From the NCBI GenBank assembly GCA_042408875.1, contig JBHOQS010000015.1:248001-312000 (forward strand): DNA of 64,000 bases, in the 5' to 3' direction. Both the position numbers and the translations under genes were made by a program. Positions 25,541 to 35,019 of the stretch are shown piece after piece. The notes beneath the pieces are model-generated. The model searched no databases, was not told where the DNA came from, and saw only the letters and a list, made by a program, of their open reading frames with translations. The stretch is from JBHOQS01 sp042408875. GTDB lineage: Bacteria > Chloroflexota > UBA11872 > JBHOQS01. The stretch's first letter is position 1; each line of letters begins with the position of its first letter.

Positions 25541-25867
25541 ATGCTGCGGCGTACCTGGCGGCCTGCGGCCTGGGGTGCCCTAGCAGCGCCGCCTCCGCCG
25601 GCCGGACCGGTCGCGCTCCGGTTCGTGCCGGCTGGCTGGCACCTCGAGGAGGACACCAGGATCGTCGAGCAGCTCCAGCAGGAACACCCCCGCATCACGG
25701 TGACCCGCGAGCCGATCCCCAGCGACTACGTGGACAAGATCACCGCCTTGCAGGTGGCCGGCCAGCTCCCCGATGTGCGCTCCTCCGACCACCAGACCCT
25801 CTTCCAGGCCGCCGGCGTCGAGTTCCTGAACCCAGCGTGGACCATCGCGGTGCTAGCCGTTCGGTGA
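25541..25867 (+). pseudogene. N-terminal fragment of a sugar-binding protein on the opposite strand
   Basis: After a short hydrophobic leader the frame reads VALRFVPAGWHLEEDTRIVEQLQQEHP..ITVTREPIPSDYVDKITALQVAGQLPDV, which is the beginning of a mature solute-binding protein (first strand, helix and the conserved LPDV). It stops after about 70 family-like residues with AAGVEFLNPAW and unrelated sequence. It could be the missing front of the minus-strand pseudogene, separated by an inversion of roughly 25.44-25.87 kb plus a deletion, or a remnant of a second copy. Confidence 0.55.
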
Positions 25868-25936
25868 CGGCCAGATCATCATCGCCTCCACTTCACGATA
25901 GAGAGCAGGTCTCTAGCATGGCAGGGAGGGAGTACG

Positions 25937-26409
25937 ATGGCGATAATTGCGGGTGATGTGATGCTCGATACGATCCACGCCTGGGGCGTTGATGTCCTCT
26001 TCGGGCTGCCTAGCGACGGTATCAATGGCATTATGGAAGCGCGCCGATGGAAGCGCGCCGAAAGCGCAAAGACACGGTTCGTTTTATCCAGGTGCGCCAT
26101 GAGGAGGCGGCTGCCTTCATGGCCTGTGGCAATGCGAAGTTCACGGGGAAGCTCGGGGGATGCCTGGCGATCTCCGGCCCGGGCGGCCTACACCTGCTCA
26201 ACAGCCGCTTATACGATGCCGAGTTCGACAGGCAGTCGGCGCTAGCGCTGACCAGTATGCTGTACCACAACCTGATCGACATCTTCACGCAGCAGGATGT
26301 GCCGCTGGACCGCGTCTTCGCTGACGTGGCTGTGTACAATATGCGGATAATAGGCCTCGCGCATACGGACAGAGAACAGTATGCGACGAGAGCGTATAAA
26401 ACGAGCTAG
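25937..26409 (+). pseudogene. Pyruvate-oxidase-like thiamine-diphosphate enzyme, N-terminal remnant
   Basis: Starts well: GGGAGGGAGTACG precedes ATG 25937, and MAIIAGDVMLDTIHAWGVDVLFGLPSDGINGIMEA is the typical TPP-enzyme N-terminus. The frame is then broken by a 14-bp duplication (26033-26060). In the next frame homology resumes: RFIQVRHEEAAAFMACGNAKFTGKLGGCLAISGPGG with the cofactor-activating Glu, LLNSRLYDAEFDRQSALALT and FTQQDVPLDRVFADVAVYN. It ends at 26409 after about 155 of the usual 550-600 residues, next to an AT-rich tandem array. The rest of the gene is absent. Confidence 0.8.
26033..26060. repeat. 14-bp tandem duplication causing a frameshift
   Basis: ATGGAAGCGCGCCG is present at 26033-26046 and again at 26047-26060. 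Removing one copy restores the reading frame of the pyruvate-oxidase-like fragment across this point (GIMEAR...KRKDTVRFIQVRHEE). Confidence 0.92.
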
Positions 26410-26437
26410 AGAACACGATGTAAGATAAATTTCTTTT

Positions 26438-26502
26438 TAAGATGAATGATTAAGATAAATGATTAATATGAATGATTAGGGTAAATGACAATGATGAATG
26501 GA
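26438..26502. repeat. AT-rich five-unit 13-bp tandem array
   Basis: Units at 26438-26450, 26451-26463, 26464-26476, 26477-26489 and 26490-26502, consensus TAAGATGAATGAT with decay to the right. The surrounding 26410-26520 is the most AT-rich stretch of the window and is preceded by TTTCTTTTT. Stop codons occur in the units, so it is not coding. It directly follows the truncated pyruvate-oxidase-like gene. Confidence 0.85.
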
Positions 26503-26626
26503 GAAAAAATGGGTAAATAGCACCTGATTGTGAGGCACGAACCAAGTTCGTGCGGATACCGGGCGCCCGTGTATGAGAGCCTCCTGGCTCGAAGCGATGC
26601 TGTTCTAGCGATTTATGCGTTTTATG

Positions 26627-26854
26627 TTATGCGTTCGTCCGCTGCGACCCCGCCGAGGCTACCTGAAGCTGCTCCTCGTGCAGCACCTCCTGGCACTTGC
26701 TGCACAGGTACAGCTTCTTGGGCGCCCACTCAGCGGAGATGCAACGTACCTCATGCTTGCAACGCGGGCACACAGCCATCTTCTCCGTATCCCACCGGCT
26801 CGCCACGCGCACGCCACCGCGTGGCGAGGCAGGAGTACCAGCCTGTGCGCTCAT
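26627..26854 (-). CDS. Small zinc-ribbon protein, unknown function
   Basis: A 75-residue frame with two CxxC pairs: VCPRCKHEVRC and YLCSKCQEV, about 20 residues apart, typical of a stand-alone zinc ribbon. An internal ATG at 26779 (MAVCPRC...) begins right before the first pair and may be the true start. The N-terminal 25 residues are Gly/Arg-rich and may not be translated. It sits in a decayed zone, so it may itself be a remnant. The following 380 bases up to the radical SAM gene show no recognisable gene. Confidence 0.4.
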   Translation of the reverse strand: MSAQAGTPASPRGGVRVASRWDTEKMAVCPRCKHEVRCISAEWAPKKLYLCSKCQEVLHEEQLQVASAGSQRTNA

Positions 26855-27232
26855 GCTGCGCAGGGCGCCAGGCCGGCTGAGCTTCTACGAACGTGCCGGG
26901 ATGCCAGTCCAACCAGTCCCGGCCTCACCCGCCTTCAGTCTACGCAGGAAGTGCGCCAGCACGCATGGTGGAATTACCACTCCCTACATGGCTGGCGCCT
27001 GTTTCGCCTGTACTGGACCGTCCGTGCAGGGCACACACCGGTGTAGGTATCGCGCCGGCTTTTCGGCGGTACAAACGCCTGGTACCTAAGTCCTGCCTGG
27101 GCCATACTATTTAGCCCACTGCGCGCCCCCAGCACTCCGCTAGAGATCAACGGGCATGCAGCACCCGGGCCGCGCGCGCCCAGCCCTGCTCGAATATACG
27201 TTCTAGCATCCTCTGTACGTAGTATAGCACCG

Positions 27233-28240
27233 ATGGCACGCGTGTCGCTTGACGGATTAGAATATCTGTTCTATACTGCGGGTATGGCAGGGCAGCGCTA
27301 TATTGAGATCACCTGCAAGAGCGCGCTGAACCGGGTCCAGGGCATGCCATTCGCCTGGTCGCTGAACCCATATCGCGGCTGCACCCACGGTTGCCAGTTC
27401 TGCTATGCTCGCGTCACGCATACGTATTTCGACTTGAGCGCCGGCGAGGATTTCCAGCGGGTGATCTTCGTCAAAGTGAACGCGCCCGAGGTGCTGCGCC
27501 GGGAGCTCGGACGTGCCTCCTGGCAGCGTGAGCCGGTAGCCATCGGGACTGCCAGCGATCCCTATCAGCCTGCGGAAGGACGGTACCGCATCACACGGCG
27601 CTGCCTGGAGGCGTTCGCTGACTGTGCCAGCCCATGCAGCGTGACCACGCGGGGCACGCTGATCGTGCGCGACCTCGATGTGCTCCAGGCCCTCCACGCG
27701 CGCACTGAGGTCTCCGTGCATATCAGCCTGATCACCCTGGATGCACCCCTGGCGCGGCGGCTGGAGCCTGGGGCGCCGCCGCCCCGGCAGCGACTGCGGG
27801 CGCTGGAGCGGCTGCGCGCCGCAGGCATCCCTGTGACCGTCTTTCTGGCGCCGATCCTGCCGGGGATCACGGACCGGCCCGCGGAGCTGGCCGCGGTGGT
27901 GCGGGCGGCAGCCGAGCACGGTGCCAGCGCAGTGTGGCCGGGCGTGCTCAGGCTCGCCCCGGGCGTCAAAGAATGGTTCGAAGGGTTCCTGGCCCAGGAG
28001 TTCCCGGCGCTGCTGCCCGGCTACCGCCGCTTCTACGCTGGCCGGACCAGCGCGCCGCGCCCCTACCAGGAACGGGTGCTCGGCCGGGTCTCCGCCCTGG
28101 CAGCTGGCATCGCCTGGCCGCCCAGTCCGCCGCGCCCGGCTGTTCAGCCCGGCGGGCTAGGCGTGGGCGCGTCCGAGACCGCTTCAGCTGCGAGAAGAGG
28201 CTCGTTTATCCAGGAGCCGCTGTGGAAAGATCTGTGCTGA
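27233..28240 (+). CDS. Radical SAM protein (Rv2578c/spore-photolyase-like family)
   Basis: A [4Fe-4S]/SAM enzyme. The cluster-binding cysteines are C50, C54 and C57 in NPYRGCTHGCQFCYAR, the CxxxCxxC arrangement. Family features continue with IGTASDPYQPAEGRYRITRRCLEAF, TRGTLIVRDLDVLQAL, SLITLDAPLARRLEPG and APILPGITD. This subgroup is widespread in Actinobacteria and Chloroflexota with no proven reaction. ATG 27233 or ATG 27284 could start it; TATAGC just upstream of 27233 would leave a very short leader. It ends 58 bp before an amidohydrolase gene. Confidence 0.85.
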   Translation: MARVSLDGLEYLFYTAGMAGQRYIEITCKSALNRVQGMPFAWSLNPYRGCTHGCQFCYARVTHTYFDLSAGEDFQRVIFVKVNAPEVLRRELGRASWQREPVAIGTASDPYQPAEGRYRITRRCLEAFADCASPCSVTTRGTLIVRDLDVLQALHARTEVSVHISLITLDAPLARRLEPGAPPPRQRLRALERLRAAGIPVTVFLAPILPGITDRPAELAAVVRAAAEHGASAVWPGVLRLAPGVKEWFEGFLAQEFPALLPGYRRFYAGRTSAPRPYQERVLGRVSALAAGIAWPPSPPRPAVQPGGLGVGASETASAARRGSFIQEPLWKDLC

Positions 28241-28298
28241 GCCTGTAATATGGGGGCTGTCAGAGCCAGCAACACCCTCTGCACACGGAGGTAGGGCG

Positions 28299-29390
28299 AT
28301 GGCAGTGGTGACCGCAGCGCCGCAGGCGGCGCCGGGCCGCACCAGGCTCGCAGTGATCGACTGTGACATCCATAATGCGCTCCCGAATGACTCAACGCTG
28401 CTGAAGTACCTTCCGGAACGCTGGCGTAGGCATCATGAGCTCTTCGGCATGCACGGCCACTTCGGTTCGTATTACCCCCGCCTGAATCCCAACGCCGCAC
28501 GCACCGATGCCTGGCCGCCTTCTGGCCTCCCGCCCGGATCCGATCTCGCGTTCTTGCGGCAACAGTTGCTGGATGCCTGGGGCATCGAGTATGGTATCCT
28601 GAACCCGCTGATCGGCGCCGGCGGCCAGCTGAACCTAGAGTACGGCGCGGCGCTGGCATCGGCGATCAACGATTGGCAGATCGCCGAGTGGCTGGAGCCC
28701 GAACCCCGGCTGCGCGCCTCGATCGTCGTCGCCTATGAAGATGGTGAGCTGGCCGCCGGCGAGATCGACCGCCTGGGCGGCCATCCCGGCTTCGTGCAGG
28801 TCTTGCTCGTGGCCCGCACGAGCGAGCCTCTCGGTCGCCGAAAATACTGGAAAATGTACGAAGCCGCCGTGCGCCACGACCTGCCGATCGGCATCCACTT
28901 CGGTGGCTCCGGCGGCAGTCCGATCACAGGCTGCGGCTGGCCCTCGTTCTACTACGAGGACCACGCCGGCATGCCGCCCTCCCTGGAGACCCAGTTGATC
29001 AGCCTGGTCTGCGAAGGGGTCTTCGAGCATTTCCCCACGCTGAAGATCGTGCTCATCGAGGGCGGTTTTGCCTGGCTGCCCTCGCTGATGTGGCGCCTGG
29101 ATGCGAGCTGGAAGCGGCTGCGCGAGGAGGTGCCGCACCTGACGCGCGCGCCCTCCGAGTATGTGCGGGAGCATTTCTGGGTCACCACCCAGCCCATGGA
29201 GGAGCCGCACCGGCCCGAGCAGTTCGTGCAGTTCCTCGAGCACCTGGGGATGAACGACCGGCTGATGTTCGCCACCGACTATCCGCACTGGGACTTCGAT
29301 GCCCCAGATCAGGCCCTGCCGGTGCGGCTCCCACTGGAGCTCGAACGGGCCATCATGGCCGAGAACGCCCGAGCGCTCTACCGGCTCTAG
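28299..29390 (+). CDS. Amidohydrolase-2 family protein (ACMSD-like)
   Basis: A 363-residue TIM-barrel metal hydrolase or decarboxylase. GGAGGTAGGGCG precedes ATG 28299. Near the N-terminus is VIDCDIHN, where the first His of HxH is Asp, a variant seen in this branch. Later metal or catalytic positions are GIHFGGSGG and FATDYPHWDFD; LIEGGFAWLP stands where many relatives have a His. A Rieske ferredoxin gene follows on the same strand, a pairing known from other bacteria of this type, which hints that the substrate is an aromatic or other oxygenated compound (inference). Confidence 0.83.
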   Translation: MAVVTAAPQAAPGRTRLAVIDCDIHNALPNDSTLLKYLPERWRRHHELFGMHGHFGSYYPRLNPNAARTDAWPPSGLPPGSDLAFLRQQLLDAWGIEYGILNPLIGAGGQLNLEYGAALASAINDWQIAEWLEPEPRLRASIVVAYEDGELAAGEIDRLGGHPGFVQVLLVARTSEPLGRRKYWKMYEAAVRHDLPIGIHFGGSGGSPITGCGWPSFYYEDHAGMPPSLETQLISLVCEGVFEHFPTLKIVLIEGGFAWLPSLMWRLDASWKRLREEVPHLTRAPSEYVREHFWVTTQPMEEPHRPEQFVQFLEHLGMNDRLMFATDYPHWDFDAPDQALPVRLPLELERAIMAENARALYRL

Positions 29391-29411
29391 CGTTGTTCAA
29401 GCGCCGGGGAC

Positions 29412-29690
29412 GCTGTCAGCGGATTTCAGGAACGGATGACACGGATTGGGCCGGGCTGGTGTGATACGCCGTGCGCGAGCAGGGCTGGCGACGGATTTTG
29501 GGAACAGATGGGGGCGAGCTGTCAGCGGATTTCAGGAACGGATGACACGGATTGCGCCGGTGCAACTGCCACCGCTTCGCCTGCTAGCCGGCTCGCTCTG
29601 GCTCAGGGCGTCGCAGCCTAGCTGCGACACATCAGGTAGCTCAATCCGTGTCATCCGTTCCATAATCCGTTGACAGCCCGGCCCATCCGC
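29412..29690. repeat. Composite direct and inverted repeat in the amidohydrolase-Rieske spacer
   Basis: The element CAGCGGATTTCAGGAACGG continuing into ATGACACGGATTG occurs directly at 29416-29449 and 29522-29555, and as an inverted, slightly diverged copy at 29641-29676. A degenerate copy lies at about 29480-29510. Between the second and inverted copies is a smaller hairpin, GTCGCAG/CTGCGAC (29610-29616 with 29622-29628). The 376-bp spacer holds no gene. A related pair is found at 47573-47830. Confidence 0.85.
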
Positions 29691-29766
29691 TGACAGCCCG
29701 GCTCTCTCCGTCAGCAGCAAACACTTGACTACAAAATACTTGACTACACAAAAGACCGCGTGAGCT

Positions 29767-30219
29767 ATGCCGAAATACGTCGTCGCGACCGTCGCCGAGA
29801 TCCCGCCGGGTGGCCGCAAGATCGTTGAGGTAGCCGGCCGCTCGATCGGCGTGTTCAACGTCAACGGCGAGTTCTTCGCCCTGCGCAACCGCTGCCCCCA
29901 CCAGGGCGGGCCGCTGTGCGAGGGGCGCCTGCACGGCGTGGTCGAGTCGACCGCTCCAGGGGAGTACCGCTACAGCCGCCCCGGGGAGCTGCTGCGCTGC
30001 CCCTGGCACGGCTGGGAGTATGACATTCGTACCGGACAGTCCTGGTTCGATCCGGTGCATACTCGCGTGCGCCGCTACGAGGTCTCCGTCGCACCGGGCG
30101 CGCTGCTGGCGCAGGCCGCTGAGCCGCCCGCGCCCGGCATGCAGAAAGGCCCCTATGTCGCTGAGACGTACCCGGTCTCGATCGAGGAACAGTACGTCCT
30201 CGTAGATGTCCCCGAGTAG
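29767..30219 (+). CDS. Rieske [2Fe-2S] ferredoxin-type protein
   Basis: A 150-residue soluble Rieske protein. The cluster ligands are in CPHQGG and CPWHGWEYD; the gap between them is longer than usual because of an inserted segment (VVESTAPGEYRYSRPGE). No transmembrane helix is present, so it is the ferredoxin kind that feeds electrons to oxygenases rather than a bc1 subunit. Start ATG 29767. It likely works with the preceding amidohydrolase product or an oxygenase encoded elsewhere; no oxygenase subunit lies beside it. About 250 bases without a recognisable gene follow. Confidence 0.88.
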   Translation: MPKYVVATVAEIPPGGRKIVEVAGRSIGVFNVNGEFFALRNRCPHQGGPLCEGRLHGVVESTAPGEYRYSRPGELLRCPWHGWEYDIRTGQSWFDPVHTRVRRYEVSVAPGALLAQAAEPPAPGMQKGPYVAETYPVSIEEQYVLVDVPE

Positions 30220-30467
30220 TCCTCGAGTACCGGAGACCACGCGGGAGAACGCTGGCACGCTGGGGTGCTGGTCCGCTCGGGTGAACCAGCCCCGCCGGCG
30301 TGCTGTGGCGTTCAGGGACATGCATGAGCTGCCGCACCCGGCAGGACGCATCTGCGTGCGCCCTCGCTGTCCAGTGCGTGTCACCTTCAGGTCCCGCCGC
30401 TCGGTGCCGATGATCTAGACGGGGGCCGATTCTTCTCCTCTGGAACCTACTCTGGAACCGAGCCAGC

Positions 30468-33400
30468 GTGCCGATGCACTGGCAGTTCACTCCGTACATT
30501 CTGCCGTCCCTTGGCGCTGCTGCTGTCTCGGCTGCCCAGGCAGTCTATGCATGGCGCCGCCGCATGCCCGGGGCTACCGCCTTCGCCGCGCTGATGGTCG
30601 CGGTGCTGGCGTGGGCGCTCGCCTACACGCTGGAACTGGCCGGTGCTGATCTCTTCACGAAATTGGCGTGGTCCAGAGTGACCTATCTCTTGGCCGCGCT
30701 CCTGCCGCCGCTCTGGTTGTTGTTTGCTTACCTGTACGGCGGATCTGAGCAGCGCATCAGCTGACGGTTGTGGCTGGTGCTGCCGATCGAGCCGCTGCTG
30801 ACGGCCTTGCTCGTGGCTACCAACGATACTCACCACCTGGTGTGGACCCGAGTAGAACTCGAGACGGGCGGGCCGTTTCCAGGCCTGGATATCCAGCACG
30901 GCATCTGGCTGTGGCTCCACTCAGCCTATGCGAGCCTGGTGCTCGCCCTGGGCACTGGCATCCTGGTCAGGACCCTCCTGCGTTCCCGGCACCTCTATGG
31001 CTCGCAGGCAGGCCCGGCGCTGCTCGGCGTGCTGACGCCCTGGCTCGGTGCCGCCCTGTACCTCTTCAGTCTCCAGCCCGCGCCGCGCCTGGAGTGGACG
31101 CCGGTGACCTTGCCGGTGATCACGCTGGCGCTGGCCTGGGCGGTCTCCCGCTTCCGCCTGCTCGATATCGCGCCGGTTGTGCGCGATGCGATCCTTGAGG
31201 GCATGAGCGACGGGGTCATCGTGCTCGATGCAGAGGACTGCATCGTGGATATCAATAGCGCGGCCCAGGCGGTCATCGGTGCCCCAGCGCACGCCGTGAT
31301 CGGCCGGCCAGCAGGCGAGGTACTGGGTCTGCTCGCCCCTGCGCTGGCCGGCCAGCATGGGAGCGTCCGTTGGAAGGCTGAGCTGGTGGTCGGTGAGGGG
31401 CCGCGCGAGCGCGACTACGAGGTGTCGATCTCGCCTCTCTACCATCGCCGCGGCGACCTGGCCGGGCGTCTGATCGTGCTGCGCGATATCACGGAGCGCA
31501 AGCAGGCCGAGCAGGCGCTGCGCCAGAGCGAGGAGCAGTACCGCGTTCTGGTGGAGATGACGCCGGACATCATCTACCTCATCGCCAACGATGGCTCGTT
31601 CCTGGCGCTGAACCCGGCGTTCCAGCGCCTGACCGGGTGGTCGCTGGTCGAATGGCTGGGCAAACCGTTCATGAGCATCGTCCATCCCGATGACCTGCGC
31701 ACAGCCATCCATAAGCACCTGCAGGTGCTGGGGGGCAGACACCTCCGCCGTACGAGCTCCGGCTGCGTACGAGGCGCGGCGAGTATCTCGTCGTCGAGTT
31801 TCGCAGTACGCCGCGCATCGAGAGCGGCCGCGTGATCGGCGCCTTCGGCACCGCCCGCGACGTCACCGGCCGGAAGCGCATGGAAGAGGCGCTGCGGGCC
31901 AGCGAGGAACGCTACCGCGATCTGATCGAGAACGCGAAGGACATGATTTATACCCATGATCTGGGAGGACGCTTCACCTCAATCAACGCAGCTGGCGAAC
32001 AGATCACCGGGTACAGCCGCGTTGAGATCTTGCGCATGTCGATCGCTGACCTGGTGGCCCCGAAGTACCACGACGCGCTGCACCGGCTGCTTGCGCCACC
32101 GGAGAGCGCCAGTGCTCCCACAGTGACGAACCTGGAGATCCAGACGAAAGATGGCCGTCGGGTGGCGTTGGAGGTCAGCACCGGCTGATCTACCAGGGTG
32201 GCGCGCCGGCCGGTGTCGAAGGGATCGCTCGGGACGTGACCGAGCGCCGCCAGCTGGAGGCCCAGCTCCGCCAGTCCCAGAAGCAGAAGATGGAAGCGAT
32301 CGGCCGGCTGGCCGGCGGCGTGGCCCACGACTTCAACAACCTGCTCACCGCCATCAACGGCTGGGGTGAGATCCTGTTGCAGGAGCTCCCGCCGGATGAT
32401 TATCGCCGCCAGTTTGCCGAGGAGATCACCCGCGCCGGTGAGCGCGCCGCCGAGCTGACTCGCCAGCTCCTGGCGTTCGGCCGCCGGCAGGTGCTGGCGC
32501 CCAAGGTGCTGGATCTCAATGCTACCGTCACCGGCATGCATAAGATGCTCACGCGCCTCATCGGGGAGAATATCCAGCTCGTGACCGAGCTCGATCCTAA
32601 CCTGGGACGCGTGAAGGCTGATCCCGGCCAGCTCGAGCAGGTGATCATGAACCTGTGCGTGAACGCACGCGATGCTATGCCGGCGGGCGGCACGCTCGCC
32701 ATCACCACGTCCAACGTCGTTGTCTCCGACCACGCCCCGTATCCCGGCCGGCCCGGCAACCTAAAGCCCGGCGCCTATGTCATGCTGGCAATCAGCGACA
32801 CCGGGATCGGCATGGACGCGGAGACCCAGGCGCGTCTCTTCGAGCCCTTCTTCACCACGAAAGCGCAGGGCGAGGGCACCGGCCTGGGCCTCGCCACGGT
32901 CTACGGCATTATCACCCAGAGCGGCGGCCACATCGACGTGCAGAGCAGGCCGGGCCACGGCACGACCTTTCGCATCTATCTGCCGCAGGTTGCCACGCCG
33001 GCCGAGCAGCAGGTAGCCCGTCCCCAGGCCGAGGACCCGGCTCGCGGCACCGAGACAATCTTGCTCGTCGAGGACGAGGATGGCGTGCGCGCGCTGGCGC
33101 GCGGTGCCCTGGAGCGCCACGGCTATACCATCATCGAGGCCTGCGATGGGGAGGACGCCCTGGCACGCTACGTGCGCCACACCGGCCGCGTTGCCCTGCT
33201 CCTAACCGATATCATCATGCCGCGTATGAGCGGGCCGGATCTGGCGCAGCGGATCCAGGCCATGCAGCCCGATATCCGCGTGCTCTACATTTCTGGCTAC
33301 ACGGACTCTACCCTGGTCCACGAAAGCGTCGCCACAGAGAGCGTAGCCTTCCTCCAGAAGCCGTTTACCCCCGACGCGCTGGCGCGTAAGGTGCGCGAGG

Positions 33401-33501
33401 TGCTGGACCGCCCGGCGCTCCCGGCCGCCGGGACAGTGGGACAGGCGATGCTGCGCGCGGCCATCCGCCCGGCGCTCCCCTGGGATCGGGATAGCTCCTG
33501 A
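30468..33501 (+). pseudogene. Hybrid sensor histidine kinase with receiver domain, broken in three places
   Basis: Domain order: 7TM sensor region (30468-31170), PAS domains (about 31190-32180), HisKA with AGGVAHDFNNLLTAINGWGEIL, HATPase with GTGLGLATVYGIITQSGG, and a receiver with LLVEDEDGVRAL and ALLLTDIIMPRMSG. Three lesions divide it: an in-frame TGA at 30762-30764, a shift near 31730 at a run of six G, and another near 32180. Homology continues in the right order across all of them. Either the gene is inactive or the assembly has indels; the last part, 32236-33501, is an intact kinase-receiver frame and might still be expressed. Confidence 0.85.
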
Positions 33502-33509
33502 CTGCGCCA

Positions 33510-34676
33510 CTACTCCCACACCGTCGTGCCGGTTGTGTGCGCCTTCACCCACTCCCAGTCGATCTCCACGCCCAGCCCCGGCCCCTGGGGGACCGGCACG
33601 TGCCCGCGCTGGTCGATTGCGTCCAGGTCGTCGGAGTAGTTTTTATAGACCGGCGGCTTCGTGGTCTTGAGCCTGGGGTGCACCAGGCCGAGCTCGTAGT
33701 AGTTGCAGTTGCGGATGGCAGCGAAGCAGTGCCGATGGGCCGGCCCCGGCGCATGGATGGCCACATCCAGCCCGAAGCCTTCGGCGGCGTGGGCGATCTT
33801 GAGCACGCCGGTGATGCCACCGTGGTAGTCGGCATCCACGTGCACGTAGTCGCAGGCCTCTGCCGCGATGAAATCGACGTGCCCCTCTAGGCCGGTGCAG
33901 ATGTGCTCTCCCAGGCAGAGCGGCGTCGTGATCATCTGCCGCAGCTTGCGGTAGGCGAAGGCCGATACGCCCCCGTCTTTGTACGGGTCCTCGTACCAGA
34001 AAAACCGTGCTTCGTCGCAGGCGCGGCCGACCCGCAGGGCGTCGGCGAACGTGTTGAGCTCGCAGGCGGGATCGAGCATGAGGTCCATCTCAGGGCCGGC
34101 GCGCTCGCGCACCTTCAATACGGTCGCGATCTCTCGATCCACCCGGCCCCCACCCCAACCGTGGATCTTGAAGCCGCGATAGCCCATCTCGCGGCACTGC
34201 ACGGCGAAGTCGGCGTATGCCTCTGGGCTGTCCAGGCCACCGTTCTCGTCGCCATGGGTCGCGCTGGCGTAGGCCGGTAGCGACGTCCGGAAGCCGCCCA
34301 GCAGCTCGTAGACCGGGACGCCGTAGAGCTTGCCGGCGATGTCCCACAGGGCAATGTCAATCGGCCCGATGCCGAAGCGATCGTTCTTCCGGAGAGCGCG
34401 CTTGACGTCGTTGTAGATCAGCTCGCGTTGCAACGGGTTCTTGCCGATCAGATACTGTGCGACCATGCCCACCTGGGCATAGGCCGCCGCGCTCCCACCG
34501 GCGTACTCGCCGGTGACACCGGCGTCTGTCTCGATGGTGAACACATACCCCCGTGGCCGGACGCGCCCGCCCGGCTGGTACACCAGGTTGAAGCCGTTGT
34601 AATCGTGCCCGGCGTCGGCCAGCTCCCATTGATACTGGTGGAGCGTCACCCGCGTGATGCGTATCCCGCGTGCCAT
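33510..34676 (-). CDS. Enolase-superfamily sugar-acid dehydratase (mandelate racemase type)
   Basis: A 388-residue enolase-superfamily enzyme. The N-terminal capping domain (RGYVFTIETDAGVTGEY) is followed by the barrel with GFKIHGWGGG, metal ligands in DLMLDPAC, FFWYEDPY and CLGEHICTG, and a His in IHAPGPAHRHC. These fit the mandelate racemase or sugar-acid dehydratase branch acting on an alpha-hydroxy acid. AGGAGGT lies eight bases before ATG 34676. Upstream in-frame sequence to 35096 is not conserved-looking. It is divergent from the UPF0182 gene. Lactonase and dehydrogenase genes nearby suggest sugar-acid catabolism (inference). Confidence 0.87.
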   Translation of the reverse strand: MARGIRITRVTLHQYQWELADAGHDYNGFNLVYQPGGRVRPRGYVFTIETDAGVTGEYAGGSAAAYAQVGMVAQYLIGKNPLQRELIYNDVKRALRKNDRFGIGPIDIALWDIAGKLYGVPVYELLGGFRTSLPAYASATHGDENGGLDSPEAYADFAVQCREMGYRGFKIHGWGGGRVDREIATVLKVRERAGPEMDLMLDPACELNTFADALRVGRACDEARFFWYEDPYKDGGVSAFAYRKLRQMITTPLCLGEHICTGLEGHVDFIAAEACDYVHVDADYHGGITGVLKIAHAAEGFGLDVAIHAPGPAHRHCFAAIRNCNYYELGLVHPRLKTTKPPVYKNYSDDLDAIDQRGHVPVPQGPGLGVEIDWEWVKAHTTGTTVWE

Positions 34677-35019
34677 GCCTGTACCTCCTGGCTTTTCTCG
34701 AGTTCTGGATGCTCGCTGCCGGCGCTGCTGCCTTCCCCCGGCTTCGTAGTGTCCGCGCACTCCCACGGAGAGCCGCCGGGCAGAGGCAGCGCCTGCGCCA
34801 GACCAGCGCCTATCGAGTATCGAGCGTGCCGAGCATACCACCCGGGCCGGGTGGCAGTCTACGCCTGTCTGCTCGCTCCGGCCCGCGGCGAGAAGTGCCG
34901 CATGAGGATCTCTGGGAGCCAGAGGGGAACTCTGGCAGACAGCGCGGAGGCCAGGACGTATAATGTGGTCACCCTGCGTGGCGATGGTGCGCCCGCCCGA
35001 CCAGCGGCTGGTGGTGGAT

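Noticed and set aside
26860..27232. Possible transposase or other gene remnant before the radical SAM gene
   Set aside because: Frames contain stretches such as WWNYHSLHGWRLFRLYW, but nothing matches a known family and all frames are short.
30762..30764. In-frame TGA in the histidine kinase as a possible selenocysteine codon
   Set aside because: Membrane-sensor kinases are not selenoproteins, no SECIS-like hairpin is apparent, and two further frameshifts show the gene is simply broken.
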